Below, piece after piece: positions 44,301 through 57,800 of a DNA stretch of 64,000 bases. The position numbers and the translations under genes are program-made. Positions within the stretch are counted from its first letter, which is position 1. Each line of letters begins with the position of its first letter. The stretch comes from Sycon ciliatum (taxonomy: Eukaryota; Porifera; Calcarea; Leucosolenida; Sycettidae), in assembly GCF_964019385.1 (NCBI RefSeq), contig NC_088654.1, positions 24,624,453 through 24,688,452 of the forward strand, in the 5' to 3' direction. The notes beneath the pieces were generated by a model. The model saw only the letters and a list, made by a program, of their open reading frames with translations, made no database searches and was not told the DNA's origin.

Positions 44301-47300
44301 TTGAGTCACCTCATTTATCATTAATGCCTACAGTGCGGTAGTCGGTATGTTGGCAGGACGCTTCAACACTTGTCCGAACGTATCAAACAACATGTCCCAT
44401 TGTCCTTGTTTTCAAAAGCAGCCAGGGCAAGCAGGCCAAAGCGTGGGAGGCCACGTAAACACCCGTTGCCTACTACTACGCCTGTCATTATTACAACACA
44501 ACCAGGAACGGATATAACACCGGAATCAACAGAAGCACAACACATGAATCTGGTGTCACTCTTGACGACCACACCACGGCATGGGAGACCGCCGGACGAT
44601 CGTTCGTTAACAAACCAGACTGCGGTAACGGAAAGATCACCAGGAGAACGAAACGAAAATGGAGGAAAACGAATCTGAGGAGAAGCCAGAGACTAGCGGA
44701 GACACGACTGAGAAAAATCGAGAAGGCGGAACCAGTAGCGGCAGGTGAAAGTACGGGCGCAGCAGTGAACACGTCAAGGAGAAAGAAGCGATGGCATGAG
44801 GAGATGGAGATGGAGGATGATGATGGGGATGAACAGGATGGTCAGGAGGAAAGCAAGGGTGAGCGGGAATGGGAAGTGGAGGATGAGAGTGATACTAACG
44901 CCAGATCCTTTGAATATGAAGTTCTCCCAATCCTTTCCAAATTTAATCACTTTCTTTCACCTCTGGTAGTTTCCAGAAACTGACCGTGGTTGGTCCCCTG
45001 GGGGAGGGAAAAAGACCCAAGTGCCATCAGTATGTGTGGCACGTGTTGTGAGCTGCCTTTGGAGTGAAAAACTTGTCAGCGCCTTCTAGGTTCAGCCTGG
45101 TCCCATAGCTCAGTGGTTAGAGCATTGCTCATGACAAGCAGGGTCCCAGGTTCGAGTCCTGGTGGGTCTGGCGTTTTTTTCTCTTTTCAGGCAGTTCACT
45201 TCCCCGACTGATCCTTTGAATATGAAGTTCTCCCAATCCTTTCCAAATAATAATAATAATAATAATTTTAATATTGCAATAAGTAGGACGAGCTGAAGCG
45301 ACATGTGGACTACTTTATTAACAATGTAAGCGATGGAGACGATGCAAGAAACAGCCTAAAAGGGTAAGGAAAAATACATGTAAGAAGAAAAAGGGCAATG
45401 GAAAAAAGATGATTCGAACAAGTTTTCGTACAACACTCTTCAGGAATCACCGTTGTACTAAAGAACAAAAGGAGAACAAAGGAAATAATATAGCAATCAA
45501 GGTAGGGTGACACGTAACAATGACAGCACTGGAATATCGAGGTGCGATTTCTCACAAAAGTGTGCAGAAAACAAGGGTATACAAGTAAGAACTAAGCGTG
45601 ACAAGTGTGTATCAGCAACAAAAACAAAAAAGTGAGAACGAATGATAAAAATAACAATAAACAAGAAGGTGACAAAACACATTTAGGCACAAGAGGCAAC
45701 AACGTTGCCACACTACACAACAGAACACTATTTGAACAATTTTAGGGTAATAACACTATCTTTCTGGACACACAAATTCGGCTTATGAATGCGCTGACAA
45801 ACAGCTTCCAAAACTTGTAACTGCAAAAGATAACCATGACGAGCACGGCACAAAACAGAAAAACAGGAATCAGAATAAGTACGACAACAGTCAGTACTAG
45901 AAACCAAATGATTGTATACTGAAGACTTGTTATTACGAGACGGACGCACACAATCTCGACTCACGCGCACACCCTCACACTCACTCTCACTCTCACTCAG
46001 CTCACCTTCTCCCTCACTGTCCGAATCAGAACCTGCTCCGTCATCCACCGCGGTTTGACTCTCCTCCTCACTTGCATCGTCCTGCGTCTCACCTTCACCA
46101 CCCACGCCAACCGTGAATGCCGTTGCCTTCACGTCAGTCGTCGTCCTTTCCGATTGTTTCCTTTGTATTTTTACCGTGAATTCATAGGTCCGGTTGTAAT
46201 CTGCTGTAGATCTCCGTGGTCTGTCATTTGCTGCTTTGTTTTGTGGATTAGTTGTTGTTGTTGTTGGATGTGAACCTGGTGTTGTTGTTGGATGTGAAGC
46301 TGGTGTTGTTGTTGCAGCCATGGTTGTTGGTCTTTCTGTTGAATCCAGCTCTGGTTCCGGTGGGACAAATCGACCGCCGCGGGTGCTCCCCACCAACACA
46401 GACCTCGAAGGAGGATGGTCAGGGGGAGGCAGAGGTGCTGTCACCACTCGAGGCACAGCCCCATGCAAAGCACCCAGAGGCACAGACTTAGGCACACCCG
46501 AGGGCTGCACCAATTAAAATTATTGTCTCCTCGTCGAATTTTTAAATAATAATAATAATAATAATAGTTACAGTTCGCATGTCATTCATGGAAGGATCCA
46601 TGGGCTTAACGCATCTGTCAACGAAATCCAGGCAGAAGAGCCGACAAAAGGCATCTCAATATTGTTAGAACGTATTGCAGTAAGAACAACTACGCAAGCG
46701 CAGCACAATTTTCCACAAGCATCAGCCATTTTTCTTGTCTGGAGCCAGTTCAAAACAGTCAGAAATATCAATATTGGCGTGCTTTAGATCATTTTTAATA
46801 TTGTAAATCCATCTGAGATCTGAGAATGGTAGCAGTAGATGAATGTGGCAGCTGTGAGTGCGTGTGGACAAAACTGGTGAGTGCTACAACATTTTCTTTT
46901 TGCTTGCATAGAACAGGGTCACGTGTGCGAATATATACATTTTCCAACACCTGCAACTGCTTAAAGAAACGTGCGGAACAAATAACACTAAACCAGGAAT
47001 CGTCAAACAACTTACGACAATCCGGACTGGAAACCAAATGCTTGTAGATAGCAGACTTGCTCTTGTCGATGTTGAACTCCTCCTCGTCAGTATCACTCTC
47101 ATCCTCCACTTCCCGTTCCCGCTCACCCTTGCTTTCCTCCTGAACATCCTGTTTATCCCCATCATCATCCTCCATCTCCATCTCCTCATGCCATCGCTTC
47201 TTTCTCCTTGACGTGTTCACTGCTGCGCCCGTACTTTCACCTGCCGCTACTGGTTCAGCCTTCTCGATTTTTCTCAGTCGTGTCTCCGCTAGTCTCTGGC

Positions 47301-48765
47301 TTCTCCTCAGATTCGTTTTCCTCCATTTTCGTTTCGTTCTCCTGGTGATCTTTCCGAAACTACTAACGAACAATGTGCCCCGTAAGGAACTGACAATCGG
47401 CCCGGCTCCTTGTCGTGTCTTCCTGTGCCTGCCTTGGAAAGGCGCGGAGTCGACAAAGGTCAGTCGTATTGTCAAGTCTATTGTCCAGAAGACGTACTAT
47501 GCAGTGAATGTAGTAACTGTCTTCACAACGATACGTTCGTTCACGGTGTTGAAGGACGTCCTGCCGACCCATCATTTGAGTCACCTCATTTATCATTAAT
47601 GCCTACAGTGCGGTAGTCGGTATGTTGGCAGGACGCTTCAACACTTGTCCGAACGTATCAAACAACATGTCCCATTGTCCTTGTTTTCAAAAGCAGCCAG
47701 GGCAAGCAGGCCAAAGCGTGGGAGGCCACGTAAACACCCGTTGCCTACTACTACGCCTGTCATTATTACAACACAACCAGGAACGGATATAACACCGGAA
47801 TCAACAGAAGCGCAACACATGAATCTGGTGTCACTCTTGACGACCACACCACGGCATGGGAGACCGCCGGACGATCGTTCGTTAACAAACCAGACTGCGG
47901 TAACGGAAAGATCACCAGGAGAACGAAACGAAAATGGAGGAAAACGAATCTGAGGAGAAGCCAGAGACTAGCGGAGACACGACTGAGAAAAATCGAGAAG
48001 GCGGAACCAGTAGCGGCAGGTGAAAGTACGGGCGCAGCAGTGAACACGTCAAGGAGAAAGAAGCGATGGCATGAGGAGATGGAGATGGAGGATGATGATG
48101 GGGATGAACAGGATGGTCAGGAGGAAAGCAAGGGTGAGCGGGAATGGGAAGTGGAGGATGAGAGTGATACTGACGAGGAGGAGTTCTACATCGACAAGAG
48201 CAAGTCTGCTATCTACAAGCATTTGGTGTCCAGTCTGGATTGTCGTAAGTTGTTTGACGATTCCTGGTTTAGTGTTATTTGTTCCGCACGTTTCTTTAAG
48301 CAGTTGCAGGTGTTGGAAGTTGTATATATTCGCACACGTGACCCTGTTCTATGCAAGCAAAAAGAAAATGTTGTAGCACTCACACTTTTTAAATAATAAG
48401 CTCTCACCAGTTTTGTCCACACGCACTCATAGCTGCCACATTCATCTACTGCTACCATTCTCAGATACACTGCAAAGGTTCACACTACACGCGCTACGCA
48501 TAACCGCTAGCTTTGCTGCATTCTCACGCTTCTTTTCATATTACTCTAGCTATATAACTGGTTGTTTTAGTGATTCTTACTATGTGACGATGCTCCACTG
48601 ATGATAGTCACACGAAAACGTTCTGGAATTGTTTCATTTTAATTGTTTATACATAGTTATGAGTGCACATTTGATATTTTTCATTGCTATTTTACGACTG
48701 TTGTCTCCACGTCGGTTATTTAAATATTTTTAAATTTTACTATTATTATTTTTTTCGGCAACGCA

Positions 48766-48804
<39 letters not shown>

Positions 48805-51800
48805 TGTATGTATGGGCAGCTCACAAACCCCATCTTTGAAACCAGAATGTGTGGAGTGTAGTGAACCTCATTGGGTTTCGACATTTTTGACGTCCTCGTC
48901 CTTGGAAATGGTTGGACACTTTTAAAGATATGAATGGAATTTCACTGTGTGCAGCAAAGAGATGAATGTTGTGAATGGTTTTTGGAGGTGCGTTGACGGA
49001 ATAATTTACCAGCTTACACCAGTACATACCATCTTGGATCGTGGAGACTTGCCGGATTATGTAATGGCTGACACCCCCAGTGGACTCAGCTGCCACAGAT
49101 ATCAGGTAGGTTGTGTCAAACGTCAAGCCAGAGATCAAAACCTGGGTTTCGTTTGTTGTGAGTGCATCAACGAACCTGCCGTTCTCAAGTTCACATTTGC
49201 AATGGTAGGCAAGCAGTCGTCCATTCAGCTTGTATGGATCAACAGCTGTCCAGCTTAGGTGTATGGACGTTGCAGTTCTGGAGTTCAACGCGAAATTGCC
49301 GGGTGCAATGCTTGGAACTGTTGATCACAATTGTACAGAATCAGTTTGAGAAGATGGCCGACAGAAGCATACATCTGTGTAGGGTATTCGTACATAAACC
49401 TATTGAATTCCGCACACGCTAAAATGATGATAAGATATTTCGAAGTATTTTTTGTTTTATAAGAGACTTTTGAAGAAAACTCGGAAATTGTGACCGACTC
49501 GGCCATTTGAAGAAAAGTGTCCATCTCTCCGCACTTCGCTCTTGGCCCACATTCACCAAACCATAGCGAGGAAGTTCGTTCTTGGATAGATATTCCATAT
49601 CCTCCAGACAGCTGTTTCTCTCATTGAGAGCTCATCAGTGGAGGTAGGTAACGAATGAATAGCAGATGAAGGTAACTAGTTGCCTGGAGGATATGGAACA
49701 TCTATTCAAGAATGAAACTGCACTGTGTGGAAAACCCTTAGAAGATGACCATTCTGTGATCAACTACAAGTATAGAATTGTCTATACGTCCTTAACGTTT
49801 GAACATGTTCAGCGGATCTCTGGGATGTAAAGACGGAATTATCTGAATTTTCCCGGTAAAGGCCTATCTTCCTCCTGAAGAGATGTCCTGCCCAAACATT
49901 TGGTTACTATTTTTTGATGTCATCGGTGTAGCCCAGAGACTGTTATTACGAAATTGTGTTCAAACGGTGCTGCGGATATATGGATATAATGGCTGGTACC
50001 AGTGAAGTCTCCGTGCCCTGAGAACTAAGGAAAAATTCTTTAAAAAAAAAGCATTCTTCAGTGTAAACGTTTCTAATCGTCCGCAAACTCCAGTGCAGCC
50101 ACTTTAACATTTATGAAACTTCACTTCTCATTCTTCAATGTAACACATGCATCTGCGCAATCCACACCAGTATAATTACGGGAAAAAACGAGGGAGTACT
50201 GTATGTGCATACCTGATGGTTTGGTTTTCAAGCCTGTTCTTGTAGATATGGAACCAAGGTTATTTTCAGTCGTATTGGCAAATGCGTCCAGATTGTACGT
50301 GGCATCTTCTTCAGTAGCGTTCAGTGTGAGGGATGTTGTTGCACTGCATGTGGTGATGTTTGCTGCTCCTGATCCGGGGATTCCCGACACATCCAACCTT
50401 GTGAAAACACAGCAATACCTGTCGATGTGAAACAGTCCGGTCAGTTTCGTGAAGCTGACCGATATAGACGTTGCAGTTGTGGAAACCGTGATTACCGGAG
50501 CTGGCGGTGCTGTGTCCCAGGATAAAAAAAACAGTGAAATCTCTATCTGCAACTCACTGTCACATGGGATAGATGAGCATCACCAGGGTTCTAGCCAGGG
50601 AAAAATTAATTAGAAGGGGTTTTAAAGGGGAGGGGGTGGGAATAGGGGAAACGAACAGGTCACCCATTGTTCCATGGTCCACTATTGCCGTGTCACAAAA
50701 ACTGCAACAGATCATCCCGAACGATCGATGTGTGACAGCATTTTCGTTGTTAAATCGAGCAATGAGTAGGGCAGTACGCTGTCAGAGTAGGGGGCACCAG
50801 AGTGTTGGGGAGGGGGCAACAGAGTAGAGGGGGGGGGAGGGGACACCACCAGAGTAGGGGGCACCATCAGAGTAGGAGGGGGAAGGGGGGCTATCAAAGA
50901 AATTCAATGCTTTTCAATGGCCAGGTCACGGCACAGTTTCAAGTGGTAGTCATGAATCATAGCTAAGTGTCATGCAGTGAGCAATGAAAGAAGTTCAAAA
51001 CGTTGGTATTATTTTGATTGGTGATTGCTGAGTAGGACAGCAATGCAACATGCTTGAAAACTAGTGCTCAATAATCTATTGCTTGGAATTCGGTTGCTGG
51101 ACAGTAAATCCAGTGCAAGATTGGAAATGCTTATCCTTCTGCTTACAAGTATAAACATTCAGAAAGTGCAAAACAAACTTTGTGAGAAGCTAATTGGTAA
51201 TGTAGTCAACTGGTCTGTGATAACGTCATGCACCAGCATACCATTAGATATTGGCGTCCGGTTTTGAACAATTCGTTTCCGCGAACCTTTCCATTCCTTT
51301 CTCTTGGATATTCCTGACCCATACAAGTTGGATGGTGTGTTTCTTTGCTTCTTCGAATTGTAGTTTGACCGCATTGTCATTAGTAACTGGTCTTGTCATT
51401 GTCCAGTAACAGTGGGCATTCCTTGTTGCCGTGGGACTTTGCTTGTGCGTATTTTCGCTGCACTCAAGTTTTGCACACTGGAGATGTGTGTCACTAGGTG
51501 TCAGCTTTTTGAATGTCTCAGTAGCTTGTCGGTGTTGTGTCCTGTTATCGCAGTTTTCGACTGCTTATTATCTTCTTACTGTCGTCGGGAGTTGCTTCAC
51601 AAGTCATAACTCGCACCCAAATGTTCTCTTTTATTATGCATTAGAAGCATTGGTTATTTTTCATCATCTCCAGAGATGTCCATTAACTGTCATTAACTGT
51701 CATTAACTGTCATTAACTGTCATTAAAGACTTGACATGAAGGTTTTAAAAACTGTCAACAGAGGCAGATTGTTTGAGCTACATTCAACAAAGTCGACTGA

Positions 51801-54800
51801 TGAAGGCTTGGCGATACGCATGTACAGTAATCGATGTGTTACGATTATGAAAACCATCAGCAATCGCGTGACACTGAAGCTAACACAGGGCTATGTAACC
51901 GGCAGCGGCTGCACCTACCATTCTGTGTCGTGGAGATCCTCCAGTAAGCTTTGCTACTGCTGAGACCTCCGGTTGATTCCGCTGCCACTGATATATCGTA
52001 TTCTGTAGCGAATGTAAGTCCTGTTAGTACTTCCTGTAAGTTGATGGTACTGACTGACGTCACACGGCTTCCATTCTGATAATTGCATACAACATAGTAT
52101 CCAAGCAGTCTTCCATTAAGTTTGTATGGATCTACAGCAGTCCAACCGAGGCCTAATGATGTTGCTGTTCGGGAGAATAACGTGAGGTGTCCAGGTGCAG
52201 CACTGGGAGCTTTACGTGGTACACAAGGACACACACATACACATAATTATACACATATACACACACATAATACACACATAATACACATACACACACATAC
52301 ATTAAAGACATGTGCACAGACACCCCGATCCCCACATACACACAAAGCACACATATCACCCCCATTTCATTATCCTCAATCTGCGGACAGAAATGTTTCG
52401 CCCTTTGTGGATTCATCAGCGCAGGACAGAGAAATTGAGGCTGAAACCGGGTGGCAATGATAGTATTTGCATGGATTTTTTTATGCAAGATCAAAACAGG
52501 CCCGAGTGTACCTTGCCAGGATGGTCAATAGGCATTGGCGGATAATGCTCGAAAGGTGGCAGATCCCTGCTCGAAAAGCAGTGAAATTGACAGAACCATA
52601 AAACCCTTATGGCGGGCAATTCCTCGAATTATGCTCCATTTCTTTATCCACATACCAAGTATGCGTGAAACTTTCCAGAAAAAGTACCGAATTCTGGAAT
52701 TTGTCTGCCGGCATTATCCGCATATGCCTAGTGGTCAAAGTACAATGTCAGTGAGCTCTGCGCCAAGCAAGCAGCAAAGGCACTTCCCGCATGAGAGTGC
52801 TCAACTGCTACAAGAGCAGGAGCAAAACTACTGAATCTACACCACAGGACTGCTTCGTCCTTCGTTTACTCATCAGCGATTCAATGTGCATGTACATACT
52901 GTGTCCACTACACGCACAGCACTACAGGCACAGCACTGCACGCACAGCACTGCACGTACAGCACTGCACGTACAGCACTACACGTACAGCACTACACGTA
53001 CAGCACTACACGTACAGCACTGGACGTACAGCACTGCACGTACAGCACTGCACGTACAGCACTGCACGTACAGCACTGCACGCACAGCACTACACGTACA
53101 GTACTGCACGTACAGCACTACACGTACAGCACTGCACGTACAGCACTGCACGTACAGCACTGGACGTACAGCACTGCACGTACAGCACTGCACGTACAGC
53201 ACTGCACGCACAGCACTGGACGTACAGCACTGGACGTACAGCACTGCACGTACAGCACTACACGTACAGCACTACACGTACAGCACTGGACGTACAGCAC
53301 TGCACGTACAGCACTGCACGTACAGCACTGCACGCACAGCACTGGATGTACAGCACTGGACGTACAGCACTACACGTACAGCACTGCACGCACAGCACTG
53401 GACGTACAGCACCGGACGTACAGCACTGGACGTACAGCACTGGACGTACAGCACTGCACATACAGCACTGCACGCACAGCACTGCACGTACAGCACTGCA
53501 CATACAGCACTGCACGTACAGCACTGGACGTACAGCACTGGACGCACAGCACCGGACGTACAGCACTGCACGTAGGCTGAAGACCTTAGACAACTGTCTA
53601 CATTGTACTTCAAGTGTATAATATAATCATATTCATAAGGTTGAGTGAGGTGAAATGGGAAAGGTAAGAAGAAAGAATTTGATTGTCACCACCGAGATGC
53701 GAAAAGGGAACCTCGCTGATAGCCAGGGATGATGTTTCACCAAGCTATGGCACAGTCGTGATGTATCACCAAGCTATGGCATAGTCATGATGACATCACC
53801 AAGCTATGGCACAGTCATGATGACATCACCAAGCTATGGCACAGTCATGATGACATCACCAAGCTATGGCATAGTCATGATGTATCACCAAGCTATGGCA
53901 CAGTCGTATGACCAAGCTATGGCACAGTCGTCATTCAAGCGGCTGCCGTTCAACATTTTCTTCAGACTTCGAAACTCACCCCTCCTGGGAATCAACACAA
54001 GCTGCTATCCTCTTTATCACCCACACACTTCACGTACAGACTAACACTCTGGGAGCGCCATTAGTACGGTACATGTACATGAGATATTCATACGAAGGTT
54101 GAGAATATTCAGATGTTCGTTCTCATGAGAGCTTGTATTTGAATCAACATAATTATAATTGGATCTCCATACCAGCCGGTTTGGTTGTCACGCCCTGCTT
54201 TGCAGACACGGGTCCAATGCCATTTTCCGTATTATTAGCATATGCTTCGAGATTGTACGTAGCATCTTCCTCAACATTATGCAGAATGAGAGACACGTTT
54301 TGACTGCATTTTGTGATGGCTCCTTTCTGTGATCCAGGGATTCCTGACACGTCCATTCTACTGAAGCTACAGCAGTACTTGGAGATGAAGAAGCGGCCAG
54401 TCAGTTTGGTGAAGGTGACTGATATCGCTGTTGTTGACGATACGACGATGAATGTCGGGGCTGTAGGTACTGTATGAAAAGACAAAATTTAATGGTCTAT
54501 TACAAATAGAGTGGGTTTTTGTAGTCCAAAGAACAACTGAACTTTAGTTCGTGCATTCTATTTTTGCAACTGGAAGTCATGCATCATCTCAGAAGTATTC
54601 TCATTGCTTCCTGTGATTTCACTAAGGAGATGCACATGTTCACTATACACGAACAATGATCAACACATCGAGCCAACAGTACATAACCCCCAGCCTTAAC
54701 CCCCAGGGTGGAGGGGTAATCCCCAGGGGTGGGGTATGTACCCTTGGTAAAAGCCTGCAGCCTGCGTGAAGCTGCGAGGAGGTACGTTAAAATACAAGTG

Positions 54801-57800
54801 GCATTAAAATAGAACCAGCCATCACTTGGATTCAATGAAAAATTGACGGTCTCCACAATCTTTCAGTCTAGAAGATATCTCATGCAGCAATGTAGAAAGA
54901 AATTTCTGTGACTGGGTTAGTTGCAGGAGCAAGTGGAGGCATTGCTGCACCGCTGAGAAATTAGTACAATTGTATTGCACATTCAGTACTACATTTGAGT
55001 ACTACGTTTGAGCACTACTGAATGAGAACTGAATTGAAACATATGAAGACATAATAAAAAAGGACTCTGTCACAGGGAAGCATATTACCACACGAAGAGC
55101 AAGGCCACTTGTGAAAAGGATAAGGCATTTCGTACCATTATTTCGCAAATCAGTCTGATCCCCGCCTCCCTGTTATCGTGTGTACTCCTTGGCGCAGTTA
55201 GTATCGGCGCTGCAGCATTCAACCTGTGTGCATTTCATCATAATTTTACCGCCAACACGCTGAATATTTTGAGATCGTTGTGCTTCGTCACATTATCACC
55301 ATGTACTGATTTGAGAGGCAATGTTACGAAAGGCCTCATCAACACAGCAGCAGTATCCTAGAACTTTGTGTAATTGTCGAGGATACATACGTCTTGAATC
55401 GCTCCTCTGGTTTCCATGTGTGTGGTAGGACTGCTCAACACTATTAAATTTTTACTACTGGCTATGCAGTGTCTAAAACGATAGAGGTAGTAATCATTGG
55501 TTCTAGTTGTTCGAAATTCACTTGAAGAGAATGTGTGAAGATTGGTTCAAGTAAAAATTTCTTTAGCCCTTGCATGTTGATGATGGTGGGGAAGAGTCTG
55601 AGATTTGTTCACTGTCTTGCAATGAATAGGAACTATGGGTATTCATATTACCATCCTGGCTGGTGGTGACTTGCAAGTACTTTGCCAGACTGCTGTTACC
55701 ACCCGTTGACTCAGCAGCTACTGACATGTTGTACACTGTGGCAAAGATGAGCCCAGTGAGTGTTGCTGATGTGCTTTTAGTGCCGACTATGGCCACAATA
55801 CTGCCATTCAGATTCAAGGCTTTTACAATGTACTGGACTAGCCTTCCATTCAGTTTGTACGGGTCCACAGGGCTCCAGCTGAGGCCCACTGATATTGTGC
55901 TGCTGTTGTCCAATGTGAAGCTGCAAGGTGCTGCACTTGGAGCTGTTGATGGTAGACACACACACCGAAGACATGTGCAGAGAGTAGGCAAACCGCTGTC
56001 ATGAACAGTATAAAACTGAGCAGAGTGCATAGCATGCACGGCGTGGTGGGTGCGGATCAATGCGACCAAACACCAGACCATGCTCTGCCCGCACGCACCC
56101 AGAACAAATACATGTAGAACAAAACAAATTGCATGCCTGCATACACAACCAACAATTTACCTGTTCTGCATCGTGAATGCAGATATTAGTGTAAGCAGTC
56201 GGCGACTACTCCAACTACATGTTAAAGGAGACCATGCCGCCAGTTTTAATTAAGCAGTAAAAAAATAGTAGAGCCAGGTAAAAAAAGAGAGAGTAAAAGC
56301 ACGTGCAACTCTAACTAGCTTTCGGGTTGTAATCACTAGAAATTGCTCACCTGCTCTGTTGGTTGTAACATTATTTTCAGCATATGCAGATCCCATGTCA
56401 TCTGCCGTATTGTAGGCAAAAACTAGGAGGTTGTACGTAGCATCTTCTTCCGCTCCATCCAGTTTTATGTTTGTTGTTGTGTTGCAGATGGTGCTGGTTG
56501 GTTCTTCTGAACCAGGAATGCCGGACACGCTAGTTCGAGCGAATCTACAGCAGTACCTTGAAATATGGAATTTTCCAGTTAGCTTGGAGAACTCGACAGC
56601 GATCCACGTCGTTGAAGTCAAAACTGTGATTGCCGGAGTTGGTGGGGCTGCACGGGTTGATTTGATGACCAAAAAGATCATTTAAAATTAAGTACACCTG
56701 GGCTTTTGTTCACCCAAAATACACTAGTTGTATGAATTTGTCAAATGTCATAGCATTACAGTAAAACCTGTATAAGACGACCGCTCAAGGGACCTTCAAA
56801 GTCTGGTCTCTGTTTCCAGGTGGTCTCCTTATCCAGGGTCATTTGACTAGAAATAGTATCCCTTGGTCCTGGTTTCAGTGGTCTTCTGGGACAGGTGGTC
56901 GCCTTATCCGAGTGGTCGCCTTGACAGGTTTCAGTGGTCTTCTGGGACAGGTGATCACCTTATCCGAGTGGTCGCCTTGACAGGCTTCAGTGGTCTTCTG
57001 GGACAGGTGGTAACCTTATCCGAGTGGTCGCCTTGACAGGTTTCAGTGGTCTTCTGGGACAGGTGGTCGCCTTATCCGAGTGGTCGCCTTGACAGGTTTC
57101 ACTGTATATGCATACTGTAAGTCGACAAATTTTTGGCTCATTCAAATTTCGGCCTCCCAGGGCTAAAACACATTTCGGCCGCATGAAATGTTCGGCCTGT
57201 AGGGCAGCGGCCTGTATACACTGTCACACTGAACCTTGCAAAAATATTTCGGCTGCAACAAATTTTCGTCCAAACACTGACCAGGCCGAAAATAGCCGAA
57301 AATAAATGTGCGCCGAATATTTGTTGACTTACAGCAGTGAGTTGGTTTCAGAACACGTGATTGACACAAAGGGAAGTGAGTGTAATTCGCTGCCTTGGTA
57401 TCCTTATCGATAACAAGCTCTCATTTGTTCCACACGTAGATCACCTCACCAGCAAGGTGTCACGCAAGATAGGCGCGTTGCGACGCACCTTCCGCCAAAT
57501 GGCAGCATTTGCCCGTCGCCAGTACCTGCTTAGTGTGATTCATCCCGACTTTGAGTATTGTTTCCCTGTTTACGCATCCCACCTATCAGCACAGTCCAGG
57601 GAGAGATTGTTTACCTTGTTCCGTAGAGCTGTACGAGTTACCTGCGGTGCTTCATATTATGATGCTGTACCACCCCTTCTTGCTTCTCTTCAAATAAAAC
57701 ACCTTGAATATCGATACATTTATCAATTTCTTACGTTTACGTTTATTTGTCATATTGTTCAGCCTGCATCATGCTTACGCAGTCTTTTCCCTTTGCCCAC

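Larger units (their letters stand above)
41625..48171. repeat. 3.27-kb tandem duplication, two units
   Basis: Unit 1 (41625-44896) and unit 2 (44897 to about 48171) have a 3272-bp offset that becomes 3275 after an (AAT)n length change. I noticed only a handful of base differences. The unit junction falls inside a Penelope-type fragment. Very recent, or an assembly artefact. Confidence 0.9.
40390..48688. mobile_element. composite Penelope-like nest with inverted 230-bp ends
   Basis: 40390-40624 is the reverse complement of 48461-48688. Both appear to be 3' ends of the same Penelope-derived family (P1) pointing outward. ATTTT sits outside each end (40385-40389, 48689-48693), a possible target duplication in AT-rich sequence. 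Inside, in order: (AAT)n, a SINE-A trimer, a 220-bp palindrome, and two tandem 3.27-kb units, each carrying two endonuclease-type fragments. No reverse transcriptase frame is present. It looks like a pile-up rather than one intact element. Confidence 0.65.

Noticed and set aside
52791-53621. Long open frames over the 14-bp repeat on both strands
   Set aside because: They arise because the repeat has no stops in any frame. Composition is purely repeat-driven and there is no start context.
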